Of a DNA stretch of 64,000 bases, positions 1 through 10,672 are shown in pieces; position 1 is the stretch's first letter, and every line of letters begins with the position of its first letter. The stretch comes from Myotis daubentonii. Its lineage: Eukaryota; Chordata; Mammalia; Chiroptera; Vespertilionidae. The DNA is taken from contig NC_081840.1 of assembly GCF_963259705.1 (NCBI RefSeq), positions 116,363,074 to 116,427,073 of the forward strand. Reading direction: 5' to 3'. Below the pieces are notes generated by a model, which saw only the letters and a list, made by a program, of their open reading frames with translations, had not been told where the DNA came from and ran no database searches. Position numbers and translations under genes: made by a program.

Positions 1-1000
1 ATTCTTAGAATACTAGTATGTCTGTTGAGCAATATTCCTGTGTATCCTATCTCTGAATAATAATATGTGGTAAAAAAAAAATCATTCTGATTTCTACTAG
101 ATAGATGTTTACCATATTCAAATCTATACTAACATTTTTAATTTTCCCAATCAAATTATTTCTTTATTTTACTTATTCTAGGCAGACTGGGAATTAATTT
201 ATTTTTTCTATAATTAATTATGCATTACAGTATTTTCCAATAACCCAACCTTCCAAATGATTTAAATTAAAGTTGATAAAATGACTAAAAAAAAAAAGAT
301 TTTTCTTCAACTTATTCTATACACATCAAGATTAAGCACAACAAAATATAATAGATGCTTTTTCATTCACTTTTACTGAGTATAGTTTATACTATACTAT
401 AGACTTATTAATGTAAACCAGACTCCCTGTATACCAGAATGCCAGTGTGTTTACTTCCAAAAAGGAATATTAATGTCCATTTTCCATGGGAGTTCTTATC
501 TGTATAAAACTTCTAAATAAATAACCTCAAAGTCTCTTGATGAGCACAGAATCAGAGCAAAGAGAATTAGATTGTCTTGAGTGATACTTCATTCTGTCTA
601 CAGAAAAGCCTGATGAACTATCTCGGCTTCACAAGAAAATAGATTTCCCTTGTGAATTAAGTATCTGTGCCTACCAGACACATTTTCTCTTTCCTTGGAC
701 TGTGTTGACTAAATAGTTACAAATTCTATCTACTTTTCTGTTATCTACTAATGCTTACTACATCATTACTTCTGAAAATAAGATTACAACACAATTGAAT
801 GAGTTCATCTTTCCTTAGTCTAGGATACATTCTAATCCTTTTGATTGGATATGTTATTCCTCAAGTATCCAATGACAACACTTACAAAGACTTCTCTTAG
901 GTTATTTCTGAAGATAGCGAAATTGTCCACTTTATAAGGGATTGTGCTTGCTTTTTACTATTTTTATTCTAAGTGTATAACCTTCTCCAAATCCTGAGGT
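1..1000. other. AT-rich intergenic DNA, nothing recognised
   Basis: No open frame, RNA gene or repeat could be recognised. The stretch is AT-rich with short A and T runs and has no CpG-rich part. Confidence 0.5.
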
Positions 1001-1149
1001 TAGCTTGATGACTTATACATAATGGTTTCTGAAGTTCCATCATGCATTGTGGATTTAATCAGAAGGGTTACTTTAAAAATTAATAAAATACAAAGTACTG
1101 ATACATGCTAAAATGTGCATAAACATAAAAAACATTACTCTTAGTTAAA

Positions 1150-1378
1150 TAAGCCATTTCATATTTATATGAAATATCCAGAATAGGTAAACCTAAAGAG
1201 ATTAAAGCAGATAAGTGGCTCATATTTGCCAGAGGCTGGAGAAAAATTTTTTGAACTAGATAGAGGTGATAGTTACACGACATTGTTAATGTAGTAATTG
1301 TCACTGAATTGTTCACTTTAAAAGAGTTTATTTCTATTATATGAAATTTCATCTCAATAAAAATGTTTTAAAAATAAA
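1150..1378 (+). repeat. Ancient L1 3' UTR (L1MB-like)
   Basis: The stretch has the decayed order typical of old mammalian L1 3' ends: a TGCCAGAGGCTGGAG block, then CACTGAATTGTTCACTTTAAAAG-like sequence, then a CTCAATAAAAA tail. It is 5' truncated and non-coding. The subfamily is a guess from memory of the consensus. Confidence 0.6.
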
Positions 1379-1384
1379 AATGCT

Positions 1385-2020
1385 ATGTTGAAGATTATTT
1401 GCTCATATACATGTGGATTTCTGAGCTCTTAACTCTGTTGGTCTGTGTGTCTGTTTTTCTGCCAATATCATGTTGTTTTGATTACTGTCACTTCATAAGG
1501 AGTTAATACTCAAAATATATAAAGAACTCATACAACTAAACAGCAAAAAAAATCAAACAATCCAATTAAATAATGGGCAGAGAACCTGAACAGACTCTTC
1601 TCCCGAGAAGACATAGAAATGGCCAACAGATACACAAAAATATGCTTACCTTCACTAGCTATTAGGGAAATTAAAATCAAAACTACAATGAGATACCACC
1701 TCACACCTGTTAGAATGACTATCATCAACAAGGCAGGTAACAACAAGTGCAGGAGAGGTTGTACAGCAAAAGGAACCCTCATTTGCTGCTGGTAGGAATG
1801 CAAATTGTAAAAATTACTATGGAAAACAATATGGAAGTTACTAAAAAAATTAAGAATAGAGTTATTATGTGACCCAGAAACCCCTCTTCTGGGTATTTAT
1901 CTAAAAAAATTTGAAAACAGTTATTTGTAATAATATATGTACCTCTAGTACCTCTATGTTCATTGCAGCATTACTTACAGTGGCCAAGACTTGGAAACTA
2001 CCAAAGTGTCCCTTTGATAG
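1385..2020 (+). repeat. L1 ORF2 fragment with 5' inversion, upstream half
   Basis: Positions 1497-2020 read as L1 ORF2 C-terminal sequence on the plus strand (GAGATACCACCTCACACC and the CTTCTGGGTATTTAT block). The preceding stretch of about 110 bp (1385-1496) is L1 ORF2 sequence in the opposite direction (CATGTTGTTTTGATTACTGT). This is the twin-priming signature. The copy is interrupted by an endogenous retrovirus at 2021 and resumes at 10005. The reading frame is broken. Confidence 0.75.
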
Positions 2021-2531
2021 TGTTAGGGTCACCAAAGGAAGAATGCATGAGGTCAAAGTAGTGAGGGATTTTAAATGTATTAGGTCATCTGGATACCAGA
2101 TGGGCTGAGCCCCAAAATGGCATGAGCCCCCAATGACAGGAAATCAGAGGTTTCTAAAGAACTCTAGGTGGCTTTTTTATTTTTTATTTTTTATTGATTA
2201 AGATATTACATATGTGTCCTTGTCCCCACGTTACCCTCCCGCTCATGCCCTCACCCCCCCCCCCCCGTTGTCTGTGTCCATTGGTTAGGCCTATATGCTT
2301 GCATATAAGTCCTTTGGTTGATCTTTCCCCCTTACCCCTACCCTCCCCTACCTTCCCTCCAAGGCCCGACAGTCCAATCAATGCCTCTCCGTCTCTGGAT
2401 CAGCCCTTGTTCATCAGTTTATGTTGTTCATTATATTCCACAAATGAGTGAGATCCTGTGGTATTTATCCGCTCTCCAGTTCCATCCATGCTGTGAAAAA
2501 TGGTAAGAGTTCCTTTTTCTTCTTCCTCTTC

Positions 2532-3400
2532 TTAAAGAATACCTTTCAGCATTTCATATAATGCTGGTTTGGTGTTGATGAACTCCTTTAGCTTTTTCTT
2601 ATCCGTGAAGCTCTTTATTTGACCTTCTATTCTGAATGATAGCTTTGCTGGATAAAGTAATCTTGGTTGCAGGTTCTTGCTATTCATCACTTTGAATATT
2701 TCTTGCCACTCTCTTCTGGCCTGCATGGTTTCTGTTGAGAAATCAGCTGACAGTCATATGGGTACTCCCTTGTAGGTAAGTGACTGTCTTTCTCTTGCTG
2801 CTTTTAAGATTCTCTCTTTATCTTTTGCTCTTGGCATTTTAATTATGCTGTGTCTTGGTGTGGTCCTCTTTGGATTCCTTTTGTTTGGGGTTCTCTGGGC
2901 TTCCTGGACTTGTAAGTCCATTTCTTTCACCAGGTAGGGGAAGTTTTCTGTCATTATTTCTTCAGAAAGGTTTTCAATATCTTGCCCTCTCTCTCCTTCT
3001 GGTACCCCTATAATTCTGATGTTGGTAGGCTTGAAGTTATCCCAGAGGTTCCTTACACTATCTTCATATTTTTGGAATCTCTTTTCTTTTTCGGTTGGGT
3101 ATTTTTTGTTTCTTTGTATTTCAAATCTTTGACTTGATTCTTGGGATCCTCTTGTCTGCTGTTGGATCTCTGTAAATTATTCTTTATTTCAGTCAGTGTA
3201 TGCTTAATTTCTAGTTGGTCCTCTTTCATGTCCTCCATGGTCTCACTATACTTATTGAGGGATTCATTAAATTTATCGGCGGTTTCCATAAAATTCTTGA
3301 AAAACCTTATAAACGTGGCCTTGAACTCTATATCCAGTCGTTTGCTTTCCTCCATTTCTGCCATTTGTGACCTGTTTCTTTGTCTCTGCATTTTGGCTGC
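2532..3400 (-). pseudogene. L1 ORF1 remnant in HAL1 copy 1
   Basis: Three minus-strand blocks in different frames match the L1 ORF1 RNA-binding protein. An N-terminal, Glu/Lys-rich, coiled-coil-like part lies at 3053-3391 (KDLKYKETKNTQPKKKR). A middle RNA-recognition-type block is at 2754-2954 (MTENFPYLVKEMDLQVQEAQ). The C-terminal block is at 2532-2726 (MQARREWQEIFKVM). ORF1p normally forms trimers that coat L1 RNA. Frameshifts make this copy non-functional. Confidence 0.8.
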
Positions 3401-4379
3401 TTCCCTGTGTTGATAGAGTGGCCCTGCGCGCCAGGTGTCCTGTAGGGCCCAGTGGCTCAGCCTCCCCAGTTACCTGAGGTGGACACTCTTGGTGCACTCT
3501 TGGTGCCTTGGTTGTTGTAGGATCACTGGGAGGAATTGACCTCCAGGCCAATTGGCTGTGAGAATCAGCTGTGTCTGAAGTGGGAGAACTTCTGTGCTGA
3601 AGACACCCTTCTGGGGCAAGACTTGCTTCAGTGGTGTTTTGGTGCTCACTGAGACTGCACCCTGAGTGTGTCCCTTATGGATCTGAGGAGTTGTGATCTG
3701 GATGGTCCCCCTCTGACCACTGGGTGCAGTGGCTCCTGGATCTAAGGAGGTGCTAATTCAGCCTCTGCCTGAGGCCACACAGCAGGAGCCACGAAGAGGC
3801 TCAGATGTGAAGCAATGCAAGCCGCTGCGGGGCCTTGGGCCTTCTCTTGGAAGTTCCGGGTCTGCCTGGCTTGGCTGCAGTTAGGTACATTCACATGCAA
3901 AAGCCTCTGCTGCAGCCTGGGTGGGGCGGGGTCTCAGGGAATCAAAGGGCGGAGCAAGCCGCTATGGCTGATTCTCCGCCCAGCCCTAAGGAGTCCCGCG
4001 TCTCAGTGACCCGATAATTACTGCAAGTACCTCTGAGGGAAAGCCGCCCTCAAGTTCGCCCGCTGCCCGACCCTCCAGCTTCTCCCCGTATGAGTCCTGG
4101 GTCCCCAGAGACTTCCCGGAACTGGAGTTCAGAGCAGTCGGGAGCTTGTGATTCAAAAAGACAGCTGTGTCCTCAGGTGCCACCGGCTTTCTGCGGGCGC
4201 GCGAGCCACCGTACCTCTGCACTTCACCTCCGCAGCTCCTCTGGCTCTCAGTGTGCTTTTCTTTCCTTCTAGTTGTAGAATTTACACTCAGCCAGCCTTC
4301 CTGTTGTTCTGGATGATGTCCGCTCTGTCCTTTGCGGTATTTTTCAATTGTTGTGGGAGGGGGCAATTTCCCGGTGTTT

Positions 4380-4407
4380 ATCTATGCCGCCATCTTAGTT
4401 TCTCCCC
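4380..4407 (-). promoter_or_regulatory. L1 5' terminus with YY1-like motif
   Basis: The element's first bases on the minus strand contain TAAGATGGCGGC. In other mammalian L1s a CAAGATGGC-type YY1 site lies at this spot and sets transcription start. The same motif, one base altered, starts HAL1 copy 2 at 26646. Confidence 0.5.
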
Positions 4408-4599
4408 ACTCTAGGTGGCTTTTTTGGGCGTGAAAAATTCTTTGTGCAGATCTGGACCCTGGGAAAGTCTGGAGGGGAGCGATAATGATCTTAGCAAGTC
4501 GAATATGGTCTAAGCAAGTGGAATGTCTGATGTGAAGTGGCCTAAAGGTCGATTCCCGGGGGAGGAGGTATCGATTCAATTATTTGATCAGACCTAACA

Positions 4600-4619
4600 T
4601 CCCAGCCTTTTTGTTTTAT
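4600..4619 (-). promoter_or_regulatory. ERV polypurine tract
   Basis: The 20 bases next to the 3' LTR read ATAAAACAAAAAGGCTGGGA on the minus strand. They are purine-rich with three interruptions. The position fits a plus-strand primer site. Confidence 0.5.
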
Positions 4620-4879
4620 GGAATAGGGATGAAGGTCATGTTTTCTGTAGTTACTTCCTGCTGAGTGGGGACATCAAGATCATAGGGGAATGGGCTTTGA
4701 TAGTAATTGGCTGGAACACTGTATAGATTCCTTGTGGTTGGAGCGAGGGGTTGCAGCAACATGATTTCTCAAGACACTGCTTGGTGAAGACCTGAAAGCG
4801 ATCCTGTTGAGTGGCTTGGGAGGTAAAAGCTGGCCCTGATGCTGCCAAAGCATCACTTGTGTAGTTTTGCTGAATTTCT

Positions 4880-6450
4880 GGGCCTAGAGCTGAAAGACAA
4901 CTGAGGCCTAGATGTTATCTTTAGGGAAGAAAAGATCAGCGGTCTAAATTGCCTGACTAGTGATATGAAAGGGGAGATAGGTTACCCTGGGGGTGAGGTT
5001 CTTGTCTTCCCAGTTTTGCACTTTGCTAAGCATCCAGAGCTTTCTTGTAGGTCCTGAGACAGGATTTCAAAATATGATAGAGCAGCGGTTAGCCCCCTAT
5101 GCCAGTCCCGACACCTGTTGAGATACTGAGGCTTATGAGGAGAGGGATTATGTGAACTGCCCTTTTGTGTCAGATATGATGGGTTACAGGGATAGGTAAA
5201 GACTGCTTATTGGCGGCTACATCTACACTGGGTGAGAGAGAGATGAAAGTACAGGTTCCTGTCCAGTTAGTGGGAAGGCAGATGTATGTGTTCTCCCTGA
5301 AGAGGAAGAAAAATCCCTGATCATGGAGACAAGCTGAAAGGTATAGAGAGAAGAGGTGGACTAAAGGATATGAGTTTCCTTTTCCCCATACTGCACTCCA
5401 AGCTGAGAGGGTAGTCACCATGGCGCTACCAATAAGGGGTGACAGATGAGTGGTTGAGATTTTATTGCAGTGAAAGTGGGTGGGAATGCTAGAATAGGCT
5501 GTTATCCAAGGGAAAAGCCAAAGGGAAGGAAAGGAGCAGTTGAAGCCTCAGGCCTGGATGGTTGGATAAGAAGAAAAACAGACTGGCTGTCGGAAATAAC
5601 CTAGAACTTCCAAAGGCTTTTGGGTAGTTCTAGGTTAACTGTGATGTTGCATGCTGATGACAGGAGATATTTCCCTGTGACCTTGTAAAGCACAAAGGGG
5701 CTTGGGTGTTTGGTGGGGTGTGTAGCGTGATAGGACATGTGACCAGAAGGAAGGAAGGAGCTACCTTAGTAAGAGATTGAATACAAGTGTGGAAAAGAAG
5801 GGAGGCTTGATTTGCCTGGGCCGTGGGATAATTACCTAGAAGGGTGTCTGCCTTTTGAGAATTATAGTTCCCTTTTCCTTTTTATAAGCTAGAGTGATTT
5901 TTGCCTGATACTATCTCTTGATGGGTATAGGGATGGTGGTATACGCTGAAGAGGAGAGGAAAAGGCAGAGCCAGCAATTCCTGGCTAAGGTTGGATTGGT
6001 CTGGTTTAGGAGGGAATGGGTAAAGTGTTCATTCGAGATGAGTGGAGGTGATAAAATGCCTTACGGGAGTAGGAGAGGAGAGTTGGAATAGGATGAGGAG
6101 AGCTAATCCCCACTTCCAGGGCAGGATTATCCCAAGGCAGGGAAAGGTATGTTCGGGACCAAGAAAGAAGAAAATCTCACCCCATGGGTAATCGAAGTCC
6201 CCTTGGAGAAGGAAGTTCCCTAGGAAGATGAGAACCCTGATGCAAAGACCTGGAAGATTTGTACTGAGAGAGGAGGTGGGCTTTCCGGGAGGTCAGGGTT
6301 ATTGGGGTCAGTGCACAGGGGGCACCTGCAGGGGTGCTCACTCATTTGTCCTCTTCTTCTGGGATGCGGGTGAGGTGGAATCTGTGGGCCTGATCTGGTG
6401 GCTGTGATACTTAGGGGACTACAGCTCATATGATGGAAGTGTTCTGCTGT
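4880..6450 (-). pseudogene. ERV env region, heavily decayed
   Basis: The stretch at 5170-5421 contains a minus-strand block ending in YICLPTNWTGTC and VDVA, typical of the surface/transmembrane junction area of class I ERV envelopes. Near 5095-5125 a Gly-rich run (TGVGTGIGG) sits where a fusion peptide would be expected. No continuous frame spans the region; stops and shifts break it. The limits are approximate. Confidence 0.6.
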
Positions 6451-6519
6451 AGGTTTTAATCTGGAAAGGTGGAATCATGGGGTATGCCCTGATAGTTTAA
6501 CTGCAATTGGGGCTATAAG

Positions 6520-7210
6520 AGTACCTGATAAGGGCCTTGCCATCAGGGCTGTAAATTACTGATGAATTTCCTTTAGGAGGAGTAGGGGGGAATGTATCGT
6601 GTTGAAGTTGAGGGAAGACCTGATCAGCATGTTCTTCAGTAATTGTATGATGAGATTTAAAATGGGGACAGAGTCTCCTAGAGGGGCTTCTATGGAAGGG
6701 AAGTTTCCTAATAAGAAGGGTTTTCCATACATGAGTTCAAAGGGACTAAGAAAGGAGGGTGCATGTGGGGATTGCCCTGATGAGCATAAAGGCTAAAGGT
6801 AGGAAAGTAGTTTAAGGTTCTTTAGTTTTGAGAGTTCATTTAGTCAGGTGAGGCTAATTAAGGAGTTTGCCTTTTCTACCTTGCCTGAAGATTGGGGCCG
6901 GTAGGGGGAGGTAAGTTGCACTGGATGTTCAGGGTGGAGGAGACCTGTTGAGTCATTTTAGATATGAAAGCAGGTCCATTATTTGATTGCAATGAAATGG
7001 GTCGGGAGCAGGCCCTACAGCCTCTTCTAGGACTGCAGTTTCCAGGCCTCCAGACACTTGGATTTAAAACTGCCACATTTTTCCTTAGAGATAACATGCT
7101 AAGGTGGGTGATAATGAGTTCAGCTTCTGATAGCAGCCAGACTGTTAAGTAAGCATGTGCAGTAAAGAAAATTATTCTTTGGAAAAGGTGGAGGGGGAGG
7201 TGAGAAGGCA
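6520..7210 (-). pseudogene. ERV integrase remnant
   Basis: On the minus strand, NNGPAFISKMTQQVSS (within 6876-7000) resembles the integrase core around its second catalytic Asp, with Asn in place of the Asp. Further on, near 6680-6760, another frame reads like the integrase C-terminal segment around MYGKPFLLGNFPS. Frameshifts separate the blocks. The catalytic residue seems lost and no zinc-binding N-terminus was found. Confidence 0.65.
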
Positions 7211-7299
7211 CTGAGGTGAGAGCAGTTTTCAGAGCATTAAAAGGATGAGAATGCTGGCCTTGGGGTCTAAAGGCTCAGAGAGGGGCCCCCTTTGCCATG

Positions 7300-7713
7300 T
7301 CATGTCATAGAGGAGCTTTGCGAGAAAACTGAAGTTGGGATCTCAGAGGTGAGAGTACCCAGTGAGCCTGAGAAAGGAGAGTATTTCTTGATTAGAGGAG
7401 GGGACAGTCTGAGGAGTGGCACGGCTTTGTGAGGCGAGAGTGAAACTGAAGTAGGTGACTGTCGTTTGGGACAGCTGGGCTTTATGAGGGGATGCTCGGT
7501 AGCTCCAGCTGGGAATTGAGGTAGAACTAGAAAAGAGTGAATGGGGAAATTTATTAAGATGCAGTGCAGCGGTGAGGTGGCTAATGGCTGTGAGACTAAC
7601 CCATCAAACCCCAAAACAGAGAATGAGGCAGGGACAAGGGTCCCGAGTTTGGAGAGGGCAGAATAAGTGGCCCCAGTGTCAGTTAAGAAGGAGATCAGCT
7701 TACCTGCCACCAC
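7300..7713 (-). pseudogene. ERV protease remnant
   Basis: A 137-codon open stretch on the minus strand begins just after the second zinc knuckle. It carries the retropepsin active-site sequence DTGAT close to its N-terminus, followed by a flap-like region. Retropepsins act as dimers that cut gag-pol polyproteins, and the DTG triad is the catalytic signature. The C-terminal part drifts into unrecognisable sequence and no reverse transcriptase follows, so it is a relic. Confidence 0.75.
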
Positions 7714-7762
7714 AATCCTTACCCGAGGCTCTGTCCTGGTGATGTCAGTCTGTGGGGCCCTG

Positions 7763-8988
7763 TCAGGGCCTGGGCAGCTTCAGTCTTTGGTGGCCAGTCC
7801 CAGGAGGTCTGGGAGCTCCAAAGCAGACCCAGAGGGTGGCCAGACTACAGTCTGATTTCCAGTGGCCTTCCCTTCTGCACCTTGGGCAGGGCCTGGGCAG
7901 GGATTCTGGTTTGAGCAGGACTTGGTCCAGTGTCCTTCCTTGTTGCATTTGAAGCATGGGACCGGAGGAGGCTTAGCCACCGGCTTAATCTTAGTTGGAG
8001 GACCAGCACTTCATTCGGGCTCCATGAGAGTGGTGGCCAGGAGCTGGAAGGCTTCCTTCTGGGCCTCAGCCTTGGCCTAATCTCGCCAAGTTTGCGGCGT
8101 ATGTCGGGGGAAGATTGGGCTATAAAATGGGTGTTCAGAAGAAGGGCTTCCTCTGGGCAGGTGGAGTCTAAGGTGGTAAATTTCTGTAAGGCCTCCATGA
8201 GGCAGAAGAAAAAGAAAGCTGGGTTTTCATCAGGACCTTGAACGATTTCATAAGTTTGTCATAGTTGATTGCCTTATGGGCAGCCTTTTTGATTCTGGCA
8301 GTAAGACAGATGATCATATGGCTACAGAGCCGGAGCCCTGGAGAACTGACCTGATAGTTCCACCTCAGGTCAGTTCAGGGGACTGTGTCAATGCCAACCG
8401 GGTTGGCCACCGAGTCCCGTCTGTGGAGGGCATCAGCATGGTCCTGAGCTTCTAGCCAGATGTGCGCCTTCTCCTCTGGGGTGAGAGAAGAGGACAGGAG
8501 GACTTGGATGTTGTTCCAGGTCAGGTCATAGGACTGCATCAGGTACTTAAATTCCTTAGTAAAGGTGGTCAGGTTGGTGGAAAAAAGACCTGAAATGCCT
8601 CTCAATCTGGCAAGGTGAGACATGGAAAATGGGATGTGTACCCAGACAATACCCTCAGTTCCTGCTACCTCCCTTAGGGGTAGAATGGGTTCGGCAATAG
8701 AAGAGGCTGTTGAGGAGGGTGGTCTTTGGGTGGCCCGAAAGCAAGTGTTAGGTGGGAAAAGGCTGTTTTGGAGCTTGCATTCTTGGGATTCGGATTCTCA
8801 GGGGCCAGGGAGAAGGTGATTGCTTTTTCAAAAGTAGACTCAGAATCAAAAGTGTTAGGGATAAGATGTTTTGTGAAGGAGAAAGATATGATGGGTAGAG
8901 CAGAACTAAGAGAGAGGATTGGGACTGAAAGGTGAAAAAGGCCTGAACGTAGGGAATCTCTGACCATTTTCCATTGCAATGACAGCAA
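7763..8988 (-). pseudogene. ERV gag remnant (matrix?, capsid, nucleocapsid)
   Basis: This is a decayed retroviral gag read on the minus strand. The part at 8375-8623 resembles gammaretroviral capsid, with a TWNNIQVLL...LTPEEK-type segment. The part at 7845-8198 resembles the capsid C-terminus. The nucleocapsid keeps two CCHC zinc knuckles in neighbouring frames: CFKCNKEGHWTKSC (7763-7980 region) and CPRCRREGHWKSDC. The segment at 8674-8988 could be matrix or p12 but has no firm motif. Frame changes between the blocks show the gene is broken. Two knuckles, rather than the single one of typical murine-type gammaretroviruses, fit the ERV-H/F group. Confidence 0.8.
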
Positions 8989-8989
8989 T

Positions 8990-9630
8990 TATCTAAATTG
9001 TACAATGTGTTAAACTTAAAAGTGCCGTTTTCAGGCCATTGAGGCTTATTACAATGTGGTCAATGTTACAAAATAAAATGAGGTGGTAGGGCATGATCTC
9101 CCCCATGAGTATACTGTGACCCACGAGAGAGGAAGGGTGACAGACCACAAATCCAAAGGTGACTGATTAGGGCAGGCATCCCCACTGCTAAAGAAATCAC
9201 CACGAGAAATGAGAGGTGACCTCCAGACTCGGGGTCCCCAATCCAGAAAGACCCAAAGCCAAATGGCTGAGGAGTCTTCTGGTCTAGGGCTAGGACTTTC
9301 GAGATGAGAGACTTTTGAGATGTCAGTGAGAAAAAGTGGGCAGAAGACTTGAGAGGGGGGAATTTGTGGAATGTCACTCACCTAGAGAAGATTGACTGGG
9401 TTGGGATGGAGGGTCAGCAATGTAGAAGGAGAGATTCCTGACTGGGCGTCCTCTTTGGCTGGTTTGGGAGGGTACATTAGGGAGGGAGGCCTAATCAAGG
9501 CTGGAAATCATGTCACCCAAGTAGGATTCAGAGATAAGCTCACGTCAAGCTGTTGCTTCCTACTGCTCTCTGAGTAGCAAACTCGGGGTGATTGAAACCG
9601 GGATGATGGCTCCCCATCCCCGTGGAGCCC
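8990..9630 (-). other. ERV leader region
   Basis: About 640 bp lie between the primer site and the first recognisable gag sequence. The two overlapping open frames of about 100 codons here (9049-9381) show no retroviral motif and look like chance. A packaging signal and splice donor would be expected here but were not resolved. Confidence 0.5.
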
Positions 9631-9648
9631 CCTTGGGTTTCAGCAACA
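9631..9648 (-). promoter_or_regulatory. ERV primer binding site, tRNA-Phe-like
   Basis: Directly inside the 5' LTR the minus strand reads TGTTGCTGAAACCCAAGG. The core GAAACCC and most other positions match the 3' end of tRNA-Phe as used by ERV-F-type elements. It lies two bases from the LTR edge, as expected for a first-strand primer site. Several positions have drifted. Confidence 0.6.
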
Positions 9649-9650
9649 AA

Positions 9651-10004
9651 TGTTAGGGTCACCGAAGGAGGCCAAAGTGATAAGAGATTATAAATTTATT
9701 AGGCCATCTGGATACCAGATGGGCTGAGCCCCCAAATGGCACCAGTACCCAAAGACCCAAAGACAGGGAGCCAGAAGTTTTTAAAACCCTCTAAGTGGGT
9801 TTTTTCTGGCTGAAGAATTCTCTGTGCAGGTCTGGATTCTGAGAAAGTCCAGAGGGGAGAGATAATGGTCTTAGTAAGTGGAATGTGGTCTAAGCAAGTG
9901 GAATGTTCATTGTGAAGTGGCCTAAAGTTCAGTTCCTGGGAGCTGGGGTGGGGGGTGGGGGGGAGGAGGAGAGCGTTGACTAAATTATTGCATCAGACCT
10001 AACA
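9651..10004 (-). repeat. ERV 5' LTR
   Basis: This 354 bp LTR matches the disrupted LTR at 2021-4599 throughout; shared blocks include CATCTGGATACCAGATGGGC. It starts and ends with the TG...CA pair in the context TGTTAGG...CCTAACA, and GATAG follows it. A G-rich run near 9947-9965 distinguishes it from its partner. Confidence 0.9.
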
Positions 10005-10672
10005 GATAGATGATTGGATGAAGTTGGGTACATATATACAATAAAATAATATTCAGCCATAAGAAAAGATGAAATACTAGTATTTGCAACAACATAGATC
10101 TTGAGAATATCATGTTAAGTGAAATAAGTCAGATTGAAAAGTCAAGAACCATATGGTATAAACTGAGATATAAAACTGAAAGTTACAAATGAACAAACAA
10201 GACAAAAACCCCAAATAAATAAAACCTGATAGACATAGCCTGGCTAGCATGCCTCAGTGGTTGAGTGTCAACCTATGAAGCAGTAAGTCATGGTTCAATT
10301 ACCCATCAGGGGACATGCCCAGGCTGTGGGCTTGATCCCCAGTGGGAGTGTGAAAGAGTTAGCCGATCAATGATTCTCTCTCATCACTGATGTTTCTATC
10401 TCTTCATCCTTCTTCCTTCCTTTCTAAAATACATAAAAATACAATAAAAAGAACAAAATTAGTGATAGATATAGACAACAATATGGTGGTTACCAAAGGG
10501 AAGGAGGAGGGATGAAGTAAAGGGTAGAGAAGGTCAAATAAATGGTGATGGAAAAATTTGATTTTGGGCAGTAAACACACAATGCAACATACAGATGACG
10601 TATCATAGAATTGTAAACTTTAAACCTATATAATTTTATTAACAAATGTTACCCCAATAAATTTAATAAAAA
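10005..10672 (+). repeat. L1 fragment, downstream half (3' UTR and tail)
   Basis: This continues the L1 broken at 2020, starting with the shared GATAG. Text such as CATATATACAATAAAATAATATTCAGCCATAAG is ORF2 3'-terminal sequence. After a Ves SINE insertion it runs through a typical 3' UTR to AATAAATTTAATAAAAATT near 10672. It is non-coding. Confidence 0.75.
10238..10455 (+). repeat. Ves SINE
   Basis: This is a tRNA-derived SINE with a CTCAGTGGTTGAGTG A-box region, a degenerate GGTTCAATTAC B box, the CTCATCACTGATG segment and a CT-rich then A-rich tail. It sits inside the L1 3' UTR. It is moderately diverged. Confidence 0.85.

Larger units (their letters stand above)
2179..4407 (-). mobile_element. 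HAL1-type element (L1 without ORF2), copy 1
   Basis: This is a full-length-looking minus-strand retroelement with an 18 bp target duplication. From its 5' end at 4407 it has a start of GGGGAGAAACTAAGATGGCG, a GC-rich L1 5' UTR to about 3420, a broken ORF1 (2532-3400), then directly a short L1 3' UTR and A/T tail at 2179-2200. No endonuclease or reverse transcriptase sequence lies between ORF1 and the tail; only the last bases resembling ORF2 3' sequence (about 2450-2510) are present. The 3' UTR contains a C-run at 2253-2266. Confidence 0.85.
2021..4599 (-). repeat. ERV 3' LTR, split by a HAL1 insertion
   Basis: LTR sequence occupies 2021-2178 and 4408-4599 and aligns with the intact LTR at 9651-10004. 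The break is flanked by an 18 bp direct repeat, ACTCTAGGTGGCTTTTTT (2161-2178 and 4408-4425), the target duplication of the inserted L1-type element. Confidence 0.9.
2021..10004 (-). mobile_element. Class I endogenous retrovirus (ERV-H/F-like), defective provirus
   Basis: The provirus lies on the minus strand and is bounded by LTRs that read TGTTAGG...CCTAACA. Five bases, GATAG, are duplicated on both sides (2016-2020 and 10005-10009). From 5' to 3' on its own strand it has an LTR, a Phe-tRNA-like primer site, a leader, gag with two CCHC knuckles, protease, a short integrase remnant, env remnants, a purine-rich tract and the second LTR. Only about 370 bp separate protease from integrase, so most of reverse transcriptase and RNase H is missing. 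Every frame carries stops or shifts and it cannot make proteins. Two zinc knuckles together with the Phe-type primer site suggest the ERV-H/F group, which is inference. Confidence 0.88.

Noticed and set aside
7780..8241. Plus-strand frames over the ERV gag
   Set aside because: They are shadows of the minus-strand gag remnant, which carries the zinc-knuckle motifs.
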